Source: Blastocladiella emersonii ATCC 22665 (taxonomy: Eukaryota; Blastocladiomycota; Blastocladiomycetes; Blastocladiales; Blastocladiaceae). From it: 64,000 nt of DNA. Where the stretch lies: contig JANHCV010000003.1 in the NCBI GenBank assembly GCA_025594325.1, positions 124,001 to 188,000 on the forward strand, in the 5' to 3' direction. Both the position numbers and the translations under genes were made by a program. Below the pieces are notes generated by a model, which was given only the letters and a program-made list of their open reading frames with translations, searched no databases and was not told where the DNA came from. Below, piece by piece: positions 42,166 through 51,985 of the stretch (within the stretch, counting starts at the first letter, position 1; every line of letters starts with the position of its first letter).

Positions 42166-43482
42166 ATGGCCCTCGCACTGACCGCCGTCGCCCGCGCCGC
42201 CCTTATCAACCCCGCCGCCCGCCGCCCGGCCCTCGCTCTCTCCGCCACCGCTGCTGCCCGCTCCGCCCTGTCGCTGCGCTACTCTACTACTAGCTCCACC
42301 CCCTCCAAGATGGCGTCCAACACCCCCAACCACAAGCTGTGCATGATTCCGGGCCCCGTCGAGTTCCACGACGACGTGCTGGCGACCATGTCGACGCCGG
42401 CGACGTCGCACGTCGACCCGCACTTCATCGCGCAGTTCGGCGAGTCGATTGAGCTGCTGCGCGACGTGATGATGTGCAAGCGCGGCCAGCCCTTCATCGT
42501 GTCGGGCTCGGGCACGCTCGGGTGGGACATGGTGGCCGCCAACCTGGTCGAGCCCGCCGAGTCCGCGCTCGTCGTCAACACGGGCCTGTTCGGCGACCGG
42601 TTCGGCGAGTGCCTCGAGGTGTACGGCGCCAAGGTCACGCACGTGCACGCGCCCAGCATCGGCATGGCGCCGTCGCTCGACAGCATCGCGGCCGCCATCA
42701 AGGCCGCGCCCGCGCCCTTCAAGGTCATTACCATCACCCACGTCGACACGTCGACGGGCGTGCTCAACAACGTGCCCGCGATCGCGCGCCTCGTGCACGA
42801 GCTGTCGCCCTCGACGCTCGTCATCGTCGACGCCGTGTGCTCGGCCGGCGGCGAGGAGATCGACATGGACGGGTGGGGCATCGACGTGGTGCTGACGGCG
42901 TCGCAGAAGGCGCTCGGCACGCCGCCCGGTCTCGCGATCCTGGTCGCCTCGGAGAAGGCCATGCACGTGTTCCGCGAGCGCAAGGCCCCCGCCACGTCCT
43001 ACTTTGCGTCGTGGGCCAAGTGGACGCCCATCATGCAGGCGTACGAGGCCCGCAAGCCGTCGTACTTTGCCACGCCGGCCGTCCAGCTCGTCATGGCCCT
43101 GCACACGTCGCTCAAGCAGATCGTGGCGCGCCCGCTCGCCGAGCGGTTCGCCCAGCACGTCGCCATCTCGGACCACGTCAAGCAGACGGTCACGGGCTGG
43201 GGCCTCAAGCTCGTCCCGACGTCGCTCGATGTCGCCGCGCACACGCTGACGGCCGTCTACTACCCCGAGGGCGTCGCCGCGGCGGGTCTCCTCGGCGCGC
43301 TGTCGGGCAAGGGCGTCATCATCGCCGGCGGCCTGCACCCCAAGATCGCGTCCACCTACTTCCGCATCGGCCACATGGGCCTCTCGGCCACCCACGAGGA
43401 CTCGCTCGGCTACGTCAAGAAGACGCTCGCCGAGCTCGAGGCCGCCCTCCGCGAGAACGGCTTCGCGCCCAAGCAGGCGTAA
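42166..43482 (+). CDS. AGX1: Alanine-glyoxylate / serine-pyruvate aminotransferase
   Basis: An unspliced main form of 438 residues. Residues 1-45 (MALALTAVARAALINPAARR ... SALSLRYSTT) are Arg/Ala/Ser-rich without acids, a mitochondrial presequence. A second ATG at 42310 (MASNTPNHKLCMIPGPVEFH) begins the mature enzyme. This is a class V PLP enzyme: SGSGTLGWDMVAANL, DAVCSAGGEEIDMDGWGIDV and the PLP lysine in LTASQKALGTPPGLAI. It converts glyoxylate plus alanine to glycine plus pyruvate. The coding frame ends ...FAPKQA then TAA at 43480-43482. The last codons overlap a GTAAG splice donor, and a downstream exon would append a peroxisomal signal (next entry). Homologues are mitochondrial, peroxisomal or both depending on species. 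Confidence 0.93.
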   Translation: MALALTAVARAALINPAARRPALALSATAAARSALSLRYSTTSSTPSKMASNTPNHKLCMIPGPVEFHDDVLATMSTPATSHVDPHFIAQFGESIELLRDVMMCKRGQPFIVSGSGTLGWDMVAANLVEPAESALVVNTGLFGDRFGECLEVYGAKVTHVHAPSIGMAPSLDSIAAAIKAAPAPFKVITITHVDTSTGVLNNVPAIARLVHELSPSTLVIVDAVCSAGGEEIDMDGWGIDVVLTASQKALGTPPGLAILVASEKAMHVFRERKAPATSYFASWAKWTPIMQAYEARKPSYFATPAVQLVMALHTSLKQIVARPLAERFAQHVAISDHVKQTVTGWGLKLVPTSLDVAAHTLTAVYYPEGVAAAGLLGALSGKGVIIAGGLHPKIASTYFRIGHMGLSATHEDSLGYVKKTLAELEAALRENGFAPKQA

Positions 43483-43811
43483 GTACCTTCCCTCTACTAG
43501 CTCTCTCTCGGGCGCGCTAGCCGCCCCTCTACCCTCTCCCTCACCATCTCGTCCACCTGTGTCCATGATTCTGCTCTACAATACGACGTCCCTCCCCACC
43601 CTCTCTCCTTGTGTTGCATCACCTCGCCTCTCTTTCAACGACGCCACACCTCGCTCGACGCGCTTTTCATGCAAACCGGCCGAACCACGTTCGCTGACCC
43701 GCCCCGATCCGCGAATCGCCTTCCTCGTCTAGACCAACGCCGGCCCGGTCCTTCCCGACGTCTTCGGCCGGCGACGCGCCCGTGTCGCTGAACCTGCGCG
43801 CCCGCCTCTGA
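43479..43811 (+). other. Alternative intron and terminal exon giving the aminotransferase a PTS1 (-ARL)
   Basis: GTAAGTACC begins at 43479, inside the last sense codon and stop of the main form. A candidate acceptor TTCCTCGTCTAG ends at 43732, with a CTGAC branch-like site about 40 nt upstream. Splicing 43478 to 43733 stays in frame and reads APTPARSFPTSSAGDAPVSL then NLRARL followed by TGA at 43809-43811. The last three residues ARL fit the PTS1 consensus for peroxisomal import, with basic residues just before them. The intron would be 254 nt, longer than most here. Transcript evidence is not available from sequence alone. Confidence 0.6.
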
Positions 43812-43948
43812 TGGCCACGGCCATGGCCACGGCCACCGACCTCGCTCACCTCTTGCACATATCGTATCGTATAACTCATTCGCGCTAGCAGTAGTATAAC
43901 CTATTTCTTTTTATGCTATGCGTCACACACTCTGGCGCCTCCGAGCGA

Positions 43949-46690
43949 CTATGCCGACCCGCCGAGCAGCTGCAGCGCGAGCGCCTCGTCCATGGCGAGC
44001 TTCTTGGCGTCGGGCGCCTCGTCGTCGCCACTCTCGTCGTCTTGGCTGTACTCGTCGCGCGTCCGTTTCCGGAACCCGCGGGTCGGCACCTCGTCCTCGA
44101 ACTCGTCGTCGACGTCCATGTCCTCACCGTCGTGGGGCGACCCGAGCGTGACGACGAACCCGCCATCCTCGTCGTCCTCCTCGTCGTCGTCGCCGCGCAT
44201 CTTGCGCTCCTTGTCCTTGCGCTTCTTCTCGGCGCGCTTCTCGCGGCGCTTCTCCTTGGCGACGGCCTTGTCGGTGACGTCCGTCTCCTTCATCTGGGCT
44301 CGCTGCATCCCCAAAAACTCGCGCTTGGCCTGGTCAATGTCGGTGGTGGCGCGGAACGTGTCCTCGGACTCGAGCGAGTGCACGCGGATCGCGTTGCCGT
44401 CGTCGTCGAACACGAGCTTCTCGGGCGCGGGCAGTGCGTTGCGGGCCTTGGCGCGCTCGCGGAGCACGCGCTTGCGCGAGGGCGCCGAGGAGGGGACCAG
44501 TTTCATGGCGTCGATCACGCCGTCGAGCTCGTGGTTGGTCCGCGCGATCGTGAACAGGTCGTCGTCGTCGTCGCCCGACTTGCGCTGCTTGCGCTGCTTC
44601 TGCTTCTTGGACGACGGCGCGTCGTCGTCGAGGCCGAGAAGTGCCGCGCCCGTCGGCTTCTTCTTGGACACGGCGGTGGCCTCGTCGTCGTCGCTCGAGT
44701 CGTCGCCGCCGAGTAGCTGCTGGGCCTTGCCGCCGCGAGCGCCGGGTTTCCGGACATCGGCGTCATCGTCGTCCGAGTCATCGTCGTCGCTCGAGTCAGC
44801 GAGCGCCTTGGACCGGCGGGCGCGGGCACCGGGACGCGCCTCGTCGTCGTCGTCCGACGCGGCAGCAGCGTCGTCGTCGTCTGAGTCGGACCCGGACCCG
44901 GCGTCGGACACGTCCTCGGACCGGTCAATCAGCTTGTTGTAGTGGGCCGACAGCACGTCCTGGTTCTTGCGCTGGAGCATGCGGTCGACGCGTGTCCGTG
45001 GCCCGGCGGGCTTGCCGTCTTCCTCGCCCTCGGCAGCGGCTTCGGCGTCGCTCTCCTCCTCGGCCGCGGCGGCGCGCGCAGCAGCGCCCGCAGCGAGCTC
45101 CTTCTTGGAGATGAACCGCAGCTTGGGCTTACCGGGGAGCCCGAGGGCCTCGGCGTACTCGTCGAGGGGCAGGCCGACGACGTTGAACACCTCCTTGTTG
45201 GACTGGACGAACATGGACTTGACGTAGGTCACAAAGGCGCGCTGGGCGAGGTACTTGAGCTCGACGTACTGCGTGCACAGGGCCTGGAGCTGCGGCTTGA
45301 TGGACTGGGTCTTGGCCGGGTTGACCTTGATGCGGCGGAGCCCGGGCGCCTTGTCGGCGATGGCCTTGAGCATCCCCTCCTCCTCGGACGGGAGCAGGAA
45401 CATGAGCGCGTTGCCGCCGTCCGTGTACCGCGCGGTGCGGCCGACGCGGTGGATGTACGTCTCGGGCGAGTCGGGCGCGTCGAGCTGCACGACCCAGTTG
45501 ACGGACGGGAAGTCGAGGCCGCGCGCGGCGACATCGGTCGTGAACAGGACGGCGTGCGTGTCCTTGCAGAAGGCCTCGTACACGTCGATGCGCTGGAACT
45601 GCTTCTGGCCGCCGTGCAGGTGGCGCAGCGGGACGCCCGGCTTGAGCTTGCAGAAGGTCTCGAACACGAACCGCACCTGCTTGCACGTCGACAGGAACAC
45701 GATCGACTTGTGCTGCAGGTGCGTCTTGAGGAACGACCACAGCAGGTCGAGCTTGTCGGGCAGCGGCGACACCACGTACGCCTGCGACAGCGACGCCGGG
45801 TTCGCGTCCTGGTGGACTGCCACGTACTCGGGCGTCTGCAGCGACAGCCGCGCGAGGTCGCGCACCGACTTGGTCTGGGTCGCGCTGAACAGCAGCGTCT
45901 GGCGGTGCTTGGGCAGGAAGTCGATGATGGCGTTGATGTCGCGCTCGAAACCCATGTCGAGGATCCGGTCCGCCTCGTCGAGCACCAGCATCTGCAGGTT
46001 GTCGGCGTCGAACCCGGCCGTCTCGTCCATGTGCTGCAGCAGGCGGCCGGGCGTCGCGATCAGAATGTTCATGCGCGACATGCGGTCCTTTTCCTGCTTC
46101 ACGTCCTTGCCGCCGATGACCAGGCCCGCCGAGAAGCTGTGGTGCGCGCCCACCTTGCGCAGCACCTGGAAGATCTGCATCGCCAGCTCGCGCGTCGGCG
46201 ACAGCACCAGCGCGCCGAGCCCGTCCTCGGCCGACCACCGCGCGCGGTGCAGCTTCTCGAGAATCTACATCCCGAAAAGAAAATCGCGTCAGATCGCGTC
46301 GTTTGTGGGTCTCGCATTCGAGAAAACGCGTACCGGAATGACGAACGCGAGCGTCTTGCCGGACCCGGTCTTGGCGGCGCCGAGCACGTCGCGGCCGCAC
46401 AGGGCGAGCGGGAGGGCGGTGCGCTGGACGTCGGTCATGTCGGTGAACCCGGCGTCGGTCAGGCCCTGGACCGTCTTGGTGGAGATGGGCAGGTGCTCGA
46501 ACTGCGTGATGGCGGCGCCCTTGAGCGCGGCCAGGTCCGTCGTCTGCTCCTCGATCTGCTTGAGCTCGTCGAGCTCCGTGTCGCGCCGCTTCTTGCGCGC
46601 GTTCACGTAGGTCGGCTTGGCCTTGCCCTTGCCGCCGCCCTTGCCGCCCTTGCGGAAATGGTGGGACGGCTTGCCTCCCTTTGGCGGCAT
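43949..46690 (-). CDS. DBP4: DEAD-box RNA helicase DBP4 (HCA4/DDX10), ribosome biogenesis
   Basis: Exons 46690-46334 and 46264-43949 encode 890 residues, with a 69-nt intron between FVIP and [10 protein letters not shown]. All helicase motifs are intact: [37 protein letters not shown] and HRVGRTAR. Upstream of the core are the Lys-rich start [19 protein letters not shown] and the DBP4-type segment [19 protein letters not shown]. The C-terminal extension includes [16 protein letters not shown] and [20 protein letters not shown], typical of DBP4, then long Asp/Ser/Glu-rich and Lys/Arg-rich tracts. The protein acts in the nucleolus, releasing U14 snoRNA during 18S rRNA maturation. The 387 bp to the divergent PHB2 start are probably a shared promoter region. 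Confidence 0.94.
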
Positions 46691-47077
46691 GGTGTCGATT
46701 GCGTAGAGTGTGTGAGTGAGCGCGACGTCGCAGGCGCCGGTCGTTTTGGTTGGGAATGTAGTATTGGTGGTGACGCTGCGCCCGCGATCGAGGCGTCGTC
46801 GGCCGCGATGGCCAGCCGAGCCGCGTGTACACGCCCCCGTGCGGCCCCGTGACCGGTCGCCAGGCGCGGGCGGTCGCGTGACGTGACGATCGCCGTCAAC
46901 ATTTGGCGCCGCGCGCGTTCGTTGCGCGTCCGCCATCGGCCTGCTGCTCCGCTGAGATCCCAGCGACTACCACTCGCGCCATGTACGCGGCCAACGCGCG
47001 ACTCGATGCAATGGATCACCCGTGCTGATGCACCCTCGCGTGTAAACTAGCCTTTCACAACCAACTCCATCAACACC

Positions 47078-48066
47078 ATGTCTGGCCGCCGCGCTTTCGA
47101 GGGCATGATGCGCAACGTGACGCGGACCGCGTCGCGCGGGTCCGGGTCGGGCAGCGCGGGCCCGTCGCCCAAGGGCATGTTCGCTGGCGCCGGCGCGACC
47201 ATTGCGCTCGTCGGCGCGGGTCTCGCGCTCAACTCGTCCCTGTTCAACGGTGCGTGATCCTCGCCCGTACCCTGGACGCAACTTCCATCTCACCCCCGCC
47301 CGCTCAACCGCATCTAGTCGACGGTGGCCACCGCGCCGTCAAGTACTCGCGCTTCTTCGGCGTGTCGGACAAGATCTACTCGGAGGGCACGCACGTGATG
47401 ATCCCCTGGGTGGAGCGGGTGGTCGACTACGACGTGCGTGCCAAGCCGCGCAACGTGGCGTCGCTGACGGGCACCAAGGACCTGCAGATGGTGAACATCA
47501 CGCTGCGCGTGCTGTCGCGGCCCGAGATCGACCAGCTGCCGACCGTGTACCGCGAGCTCGGCACCGACTACGACGAGCGCGTGCTCCCCTCGATCGTCAA
47601 CGAGGTGCTCAAGTCGGTCGTCGCCCAGTTCACCGCGGCCCAGCTCATCACCCAGCGCGAGAAGGTGTCGCGCCTCGTCCGCGACAACCTGACCAAGCGC
47701 GCCCTGCGCTTCAACATCGTGCTCGACGACGTGTCGCTGACGCACGTCGCCTTCTCGCCCGAGTTCACCGCAGCCGTCGAGGGCAAGCAGATCGCGCAGC
47801 AGGAGGCGCAGCGCGCGGCATTTGTGGTCGAGCGCGCCAAGCAGGAGAAGCAGGGGATCATCATCAAGGCCGAGGGTGAGGCGCGGTCCGCGCAGCTGCT
47901 CGGCGAGGCCATCAACAACAAGCCCGGGTTCCTCGCCCTCAAGCAGATCGAGACGGCCCGCGAGGTGGCCCAGATCATGGCCACGGGCCAGAACCGCATC
48001 ATGCTCGACGCCGACACCCTGCTGCTCAACCTGTCCAAGCTGTCCAAGGACGCGGTCGCCGCCTAA
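47078..48066 (+). CDS. PHB2: Prohibitin 2, inner mitochondrial membrane scaffold
   Basis: Exons 47078-47249 and 47318-48066 encode 306 residues (family length ~300). A short basic N-terminus precedes one membrane segment (MFAGAGATIALVGAGLALNS). The SPFH/PHB domain follows (GHRAVKYSRFFGVSDKIYSE; GTHVMIPWVERVVDYDVRAK; NITLRVLSRPEIDQLPTVYR; DYDERVLPSIVNEVLKSVVA). It ends in a coiled coil (FVVERAKQEKQGIIIKAEGE). PHB2 forms ring complexes with PHB1 that stabilise respiratory subunits and cristae and regulate m-AAA protease. The segment KPRNVASLTGTKDLQMVN distinguishes PHB2 from PHB1. Its stop is 65 bp from that of the convergent 5'-nucleotidase gene. Confidence 0.94.
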
Positions 48067-48131
48067 GTTCTGCTTCTGTTTCGTTTTTTGTCTCTCAAGC
48101 AATCCAACATGTGTATTTTTCTCTGTCCCGT

Positions 48132-50117
48132 CTAGCGGCGCACGCGCGTGATCCGGCCGTCCACGACCGGCGCAATCACGGGCAGCTTGGTGACGCCCGC
48201 CGCGATCTTCTTGAACCGGCCCCACCGCTGATCGCCGCGCACCGTGTGGACGCACTGGAAGCACGCGAACGCGGTGCGCCGCGCCTCCTCTTCCATCACC
48301 CCGACCTCGGCCGCGAGCTCGGCCGCCGCCGCCCCGTCGTGCGGGTGGTCGGCCACCAGGTCGGCGCGCGGGACCGCGCGCAGCCGCGACATGGCCTTGA
48401 CCGTCTTGAGCCCGAGAAAATACTTGCGCAGGATGGTCGTGATCAGCATGCCCGACTCGTCGTCGACGACCGTCGTGTGCGGGACGAGCGACGTGAACCC
48501 GTCGTGGCCGTCGGCGAGGTAGTTGCGCGTCGCGACGCGGTAGGTCTGGGCGCGGTCGAGCGGCAGGTGCTCGAACGCGGTGCACGTCATGGTCACGGAC
48601 AGGACGCGCGAGCCCGGCGGGAGGGATGGGTCGAACTCGAAGCTCAGGCCCGAGACTTGCGGGAACTACACTCCCGAGTGGTTAGTGCACACGCACAAGC
48701 TCCCTCGCGCGAAAGCAACGTACCCGCCCCTCCTGCTTGGGCCACATCGACACCCCGTTCTCGAGGGCGCCCCAAACCTGCTCGCCCGTGACATCAATGA
48801 CGACCACGGGGTCCTCGAACGGGAACATCTCCATGACGTCTCGGATCGTGATCTCGCCGGGCCCGTACACGGCGTCGCTGCGGATCGTCCCGCCGCACAG
48901 CAGCGCGATATCGGCGTCGTACGCGCGGCGGACCACGTCCGCGACAAACGACCCGACGGCCGACTCCTCGAGCCGCACGCTCGCGGACCGCGCGTCGAGC
49001 GGCGTGTGCGTGATGGCCACGGCTTTCTGCAGCTTGCGCGCGAGCTGGTCCTGGATATCCGCCAGCAGCGCCGCCACGGACGGCGTCGCGGGGGTCTCGG
49101 GCGGGACCGACGTGTGGCGCACCTGCACGTCCACGACGGCGCGCGTGTCGGGGTCGAGGTGCAGCGTGAGCACGCCGAGGTCACGGAAATCCGTGCCGGA
49201 CTTGACGACGACGGCGCCGGGCCGGCCGCGCGGGGCGCCGGGGAGCGCGGCGTCGGCGACGACCTGGACAAAGTGGTCGTGGCCGCCAAGGACCAGGTCG
49301 ATTTCCGGGACCGACGCCGCGAGCAGCTCGTCGTTGGGCTGCCGCATGTGCGTCAGGGCGACCACGACCGTGCACGCGTGCTCGGCGCGCAGCGACTGTG
49401 CGAGAGACCGGCCGACGGCGCAAAAGTCCTTGTACACGAGGTTCGGCGGAAGGGAGACGATGGTGTCGAGCCATTCCCTACGCACGAAGGGTAAGTGGAT
49501 TGGGGAGAGGGTGAGGGTAAGGAAGGGCGTACTTTTCGACCAGGCCAATGATCCCGACCTTGGTCCCGTCGACGTCGAGCACGAGCGACTCGCGGCCCTT
49601 GGCCAGCAGCTCGCCCGACTCTTCCCACACGTTGGACAGGAGCCACGGGAAGTTGGTCTTGCCCGCGAGCTCGACGAGCTGCGGCACGCCAAAGTCGAAA
49701 TCGTCTACACACACGCGGTCAGCGGATCGCCCTCAATCCCGAGAACAACACAACGCACGGTTGCCGTAGACCGAAGCGTCGATGCCCATGAGGTTGAGGA
49801 CGGGGACGAGGTGCTGCCCTTTCGAGATCGAGCTCTCGAGCGACGGGTTGAAGACGTCGCCCGAGAAGAGCGTCAGCGACTTGGTTCCCGCAGACAGCGC
49901 GGCACGCTCGCGGTCGAGCACCGTCAGGAACTGCGCGGCGCCGCCGCCGTCCTTGGTCGCGCTGCCGTGGTAGACTGCGGCGTGCGGAGGGGAGGCGTTG
50001 TGGCCAGGACGTGGTCGTGGTGAGTACAGGCACCCGGAGACGGGGTGACGCGGTGAGGGCAGTGTGTGTACCGTCGTTGAAGTGGAAGATGGTCAGCTCC
50101 TTGGTGGTGCCGGCCAT
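48132..50117 (-). CDS. 5'-nucleotidase / metallophosphatase family enzyme
   Basis: Five exons, 50117-50072, 49974-49759, 49704-49533, 49477-48724 and 48665-48132, encode 573 residues in frame. The calcineurin-like phosphatase core has the metal-binding motifs TIFHFNDVYH, FSGDVFNPS, GNHDFDFG, ALTHMRQPNDE and LVLGGHDHF. The C-terminal substrate domain carries CGGTIRSDAVYGPGEITIRD, MFPFEDPVVVIDVTGEQVWG, FPQVSGLSFEFDPS and VATRNYLADGHDGF, all standard for the UshA/CD73 fold. It hydrolyses nucleoside monophosphates or related phosphoesters using two metal ions. No signal peptide or anchor is visible, so a cytosolic form is inferred; the exact substrate is not determined by sequence. Confidence 0.9.
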
Positions 50118-50770
50118 TCTATCGCTGGTGGTGGTGGGGTGGGCTGAGGGCGGGTCAGCCGGTGCACGGTCGGGTGGCGGCGGGTCGAGCATACATGAGC
50201 AAAATATCGTTTAGGGGGCGTTGCGGGGAGAGCGAGGAAGTTTTGGCGCGGCGAGACTTGAGTACGCTCGCCGATCGAAACGCGGTCACGCGTCGTTCAT
50301 GTGTGCCGTCATCAAGCCCTTGGCTTTGGATCGCGGCTCGCCTCGGATCCGATCCTCGCTCTCTCTCTCCGCTCTGCACCTCATGCACCTCATGTAAACC
50401 GCGACACTTGCTGTTTACGGGTTCTCCCCATCCCCCGGTACTATACGACCGTGCAGCAGCCCCGCGCCCCCGTGTGCTGCCCGGATAGTAACTGCTGGGG
50501 AGAGCGAGCGCCGGGTCTCCAGACCCTCTTGACCAAGAGCTGCAGCACCGTTCCTTGAGGGGGATGTGAGCGCGGCCGGGCGTCGGAGGTGTTCCGCGCG
50601 CGAGACCCTGGCGCAGTCGCCCGGCTAAAGACCGAATGTGTCGAGCATCCGCCTTCGGACAGATATGGGGCACACAGTCGAGTCGAGTTGAGTTGCTGCT
50701 TTATGACGCGCGGATAGGAGGAGTGGAGTGGAGGAGAGACATTAATTTATACTTACACAGAGAGGACAGC
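50118..50770. other. Intergenic region, no gene seen
   Basis: Open frames are short and lack sensible composition. A direct repeat CACCTCATG occurs twice near 50380-50395. No RNA gene is recognised. Confidence 0.5.
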
Positions 50771-51310
50771 TCATTCGTCGTCAGCACCGCTTGGCGCGCC
50801 GCCGCCGTTGGCCTGCTGCAGGGCCTGCTGCTGCTTGGCGAGGAGGACCTTCTCCTGGGCAAACTCCTGGAGGGTGCGGAGCGACTGCTGCTTGTTGACG
50901 ATGGTCTCCTGGAGCTTCTCGAGGTTGGCCTTGATGTAGGCCTGCTTGCGGCCGTAGAAGGCGACGGCGTCGTCGACCTTCTTCTCGACGAAATAGCCGG
51001 TGCCGACGTCGACAATGACGCGGTCCGGGTCGGCGAGCTTGGCGTTGACGTAGAGCGAGTTGGTGAGCGGGATCAGGACCTGCTTGCCGGCGTTGGCGGG
51101 CTGGATGGCGTCGAGCGAGGCGAGGCAGTCGGCAAACTTGGCCTGCGCCTGCTTGAGCTGGGTGAAGGACGAGGTCAGGTGCTGGATCTCCTCGGTCAGC
51201 TGCTGCTGGATGGCCTGCAGCTGCGGCAGCGGGATCGACTCGAGGTTGATGACCTGGCGGTCCTGGGCGGTCATGGTTTCTTTCGGGATGTTGCCGGGGG
51301 TGCGTTGCAT
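50771..51310 (-). CDS. GIM5: Prefoldin subunit 5 (alpha type)
   Basis: A single exon encodes 179 residues from 51310, or 167 from the second ATG at 51274 (MTAQDRQVINLESIPLPQLQ), which fits family length better. Two long coiled-coil helices (QAIQQQLTEEIQHLTSSFTQ; YIKANLEKLQETIVNKQQSL) flank a beta hairpin region with ANAGKQVLIPLTNSLYVNAK and DPDRVIVDVGTGYFVEKKVD. This is the alpha-prefoldin pattern. Prefoldin is a cytosolic hexamer that hands nascent actin and tubulin to the CCT chaperonin. The gene is divergent from 14-3-3. Confidence 0.92.
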   Translation of the reverse strand: MQRTPGNIPKETMTAQDRQVINLESIPLPQLQAIQQQLTEEIQHLTSSFTQLKQAQAKFADCLASLDAIQPANAGKQVLIPLTNSLYVNAKLADPDRVIVDVGTGYFVEKKVDDAVAFYGRKQAYIKANLEKLQETIVNKQQSLRTLQEFAQEKVLLAKQQQALQQANGGGAPSGADDE

Positions 51311-51985
51311 GGGCTAGCGTGGGCGCGTCGTCGTGCCGTCGTCGTGCACGGCGCGTCGGTCACTCGGCCGTGGCCACCGCGGTCGCCGACGCGTGGCGCC
51401 GGATCGGCGACGAGGCAAGGAGGCGCACACGTGATTTAGGGGAGAAGTGGCAGGCGGCGAGTACCTCACTGGCGGGCGGGCGGGCAACGCGCAGGGTTGC
51501 ATGCAAGGTTGCGAGTTGCGCGGGGGGAGACGGCAAGCCCGGTCACTTGACCCGGCGCGAGATGAGCACGGCCCGCGCGCGCCTCCCCGCCGGAACCGCT
51601 GCGAAGGTTCGCTCTGGTCGCCTCGTTTCAGGGCGCGCCCGCGGCCGGGGAGGTACTCGGAGGCCGCCGATCTATGGCTGCGTACATGGTGGCGAGGGCG
51701 GAATAAAATAAAAAATCGTCGCGAATATTTTATTAATCGGCGGCGGTGGGTGTGGTGGGTGGTGGTGGTGGGTGGTGCCTTTGTAGGCGGCGGCGGCGGT
51801 GGGGCGCGAGCGCGGCGGCCAGGCAGGCGTGTGACGGGCCCGCTGGTGCAGCAGCAGCGCGCCCCTTTAGAGCGCGCCGCCGCCGCTCGCCCGCCGCCGC
51901 TCCCCTCAGCGAGACCTTGAGCGATCCTCCCTCCCTCACCCTCACCCTCCTCACCCACCACCCCACCCCCATCCCACCCTTCAAC
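51311..51985. other. Divergent promoter region of prefoldin 5 and 14-3-3
   Basis: No gene is seen. It contains an AT-rich patch at about 51702-51736 (AATAAAATAAAAAATCG ... AATATTTTATTAAT) in otherwise GC-rich sequence, then GGTGGTG/GGCGGCG runs and CCTCACCCTCACCC-type pyrimidine repeats just before the 14-3-3 ATG. These are plausible core promoter features. Confidence 0.5.
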
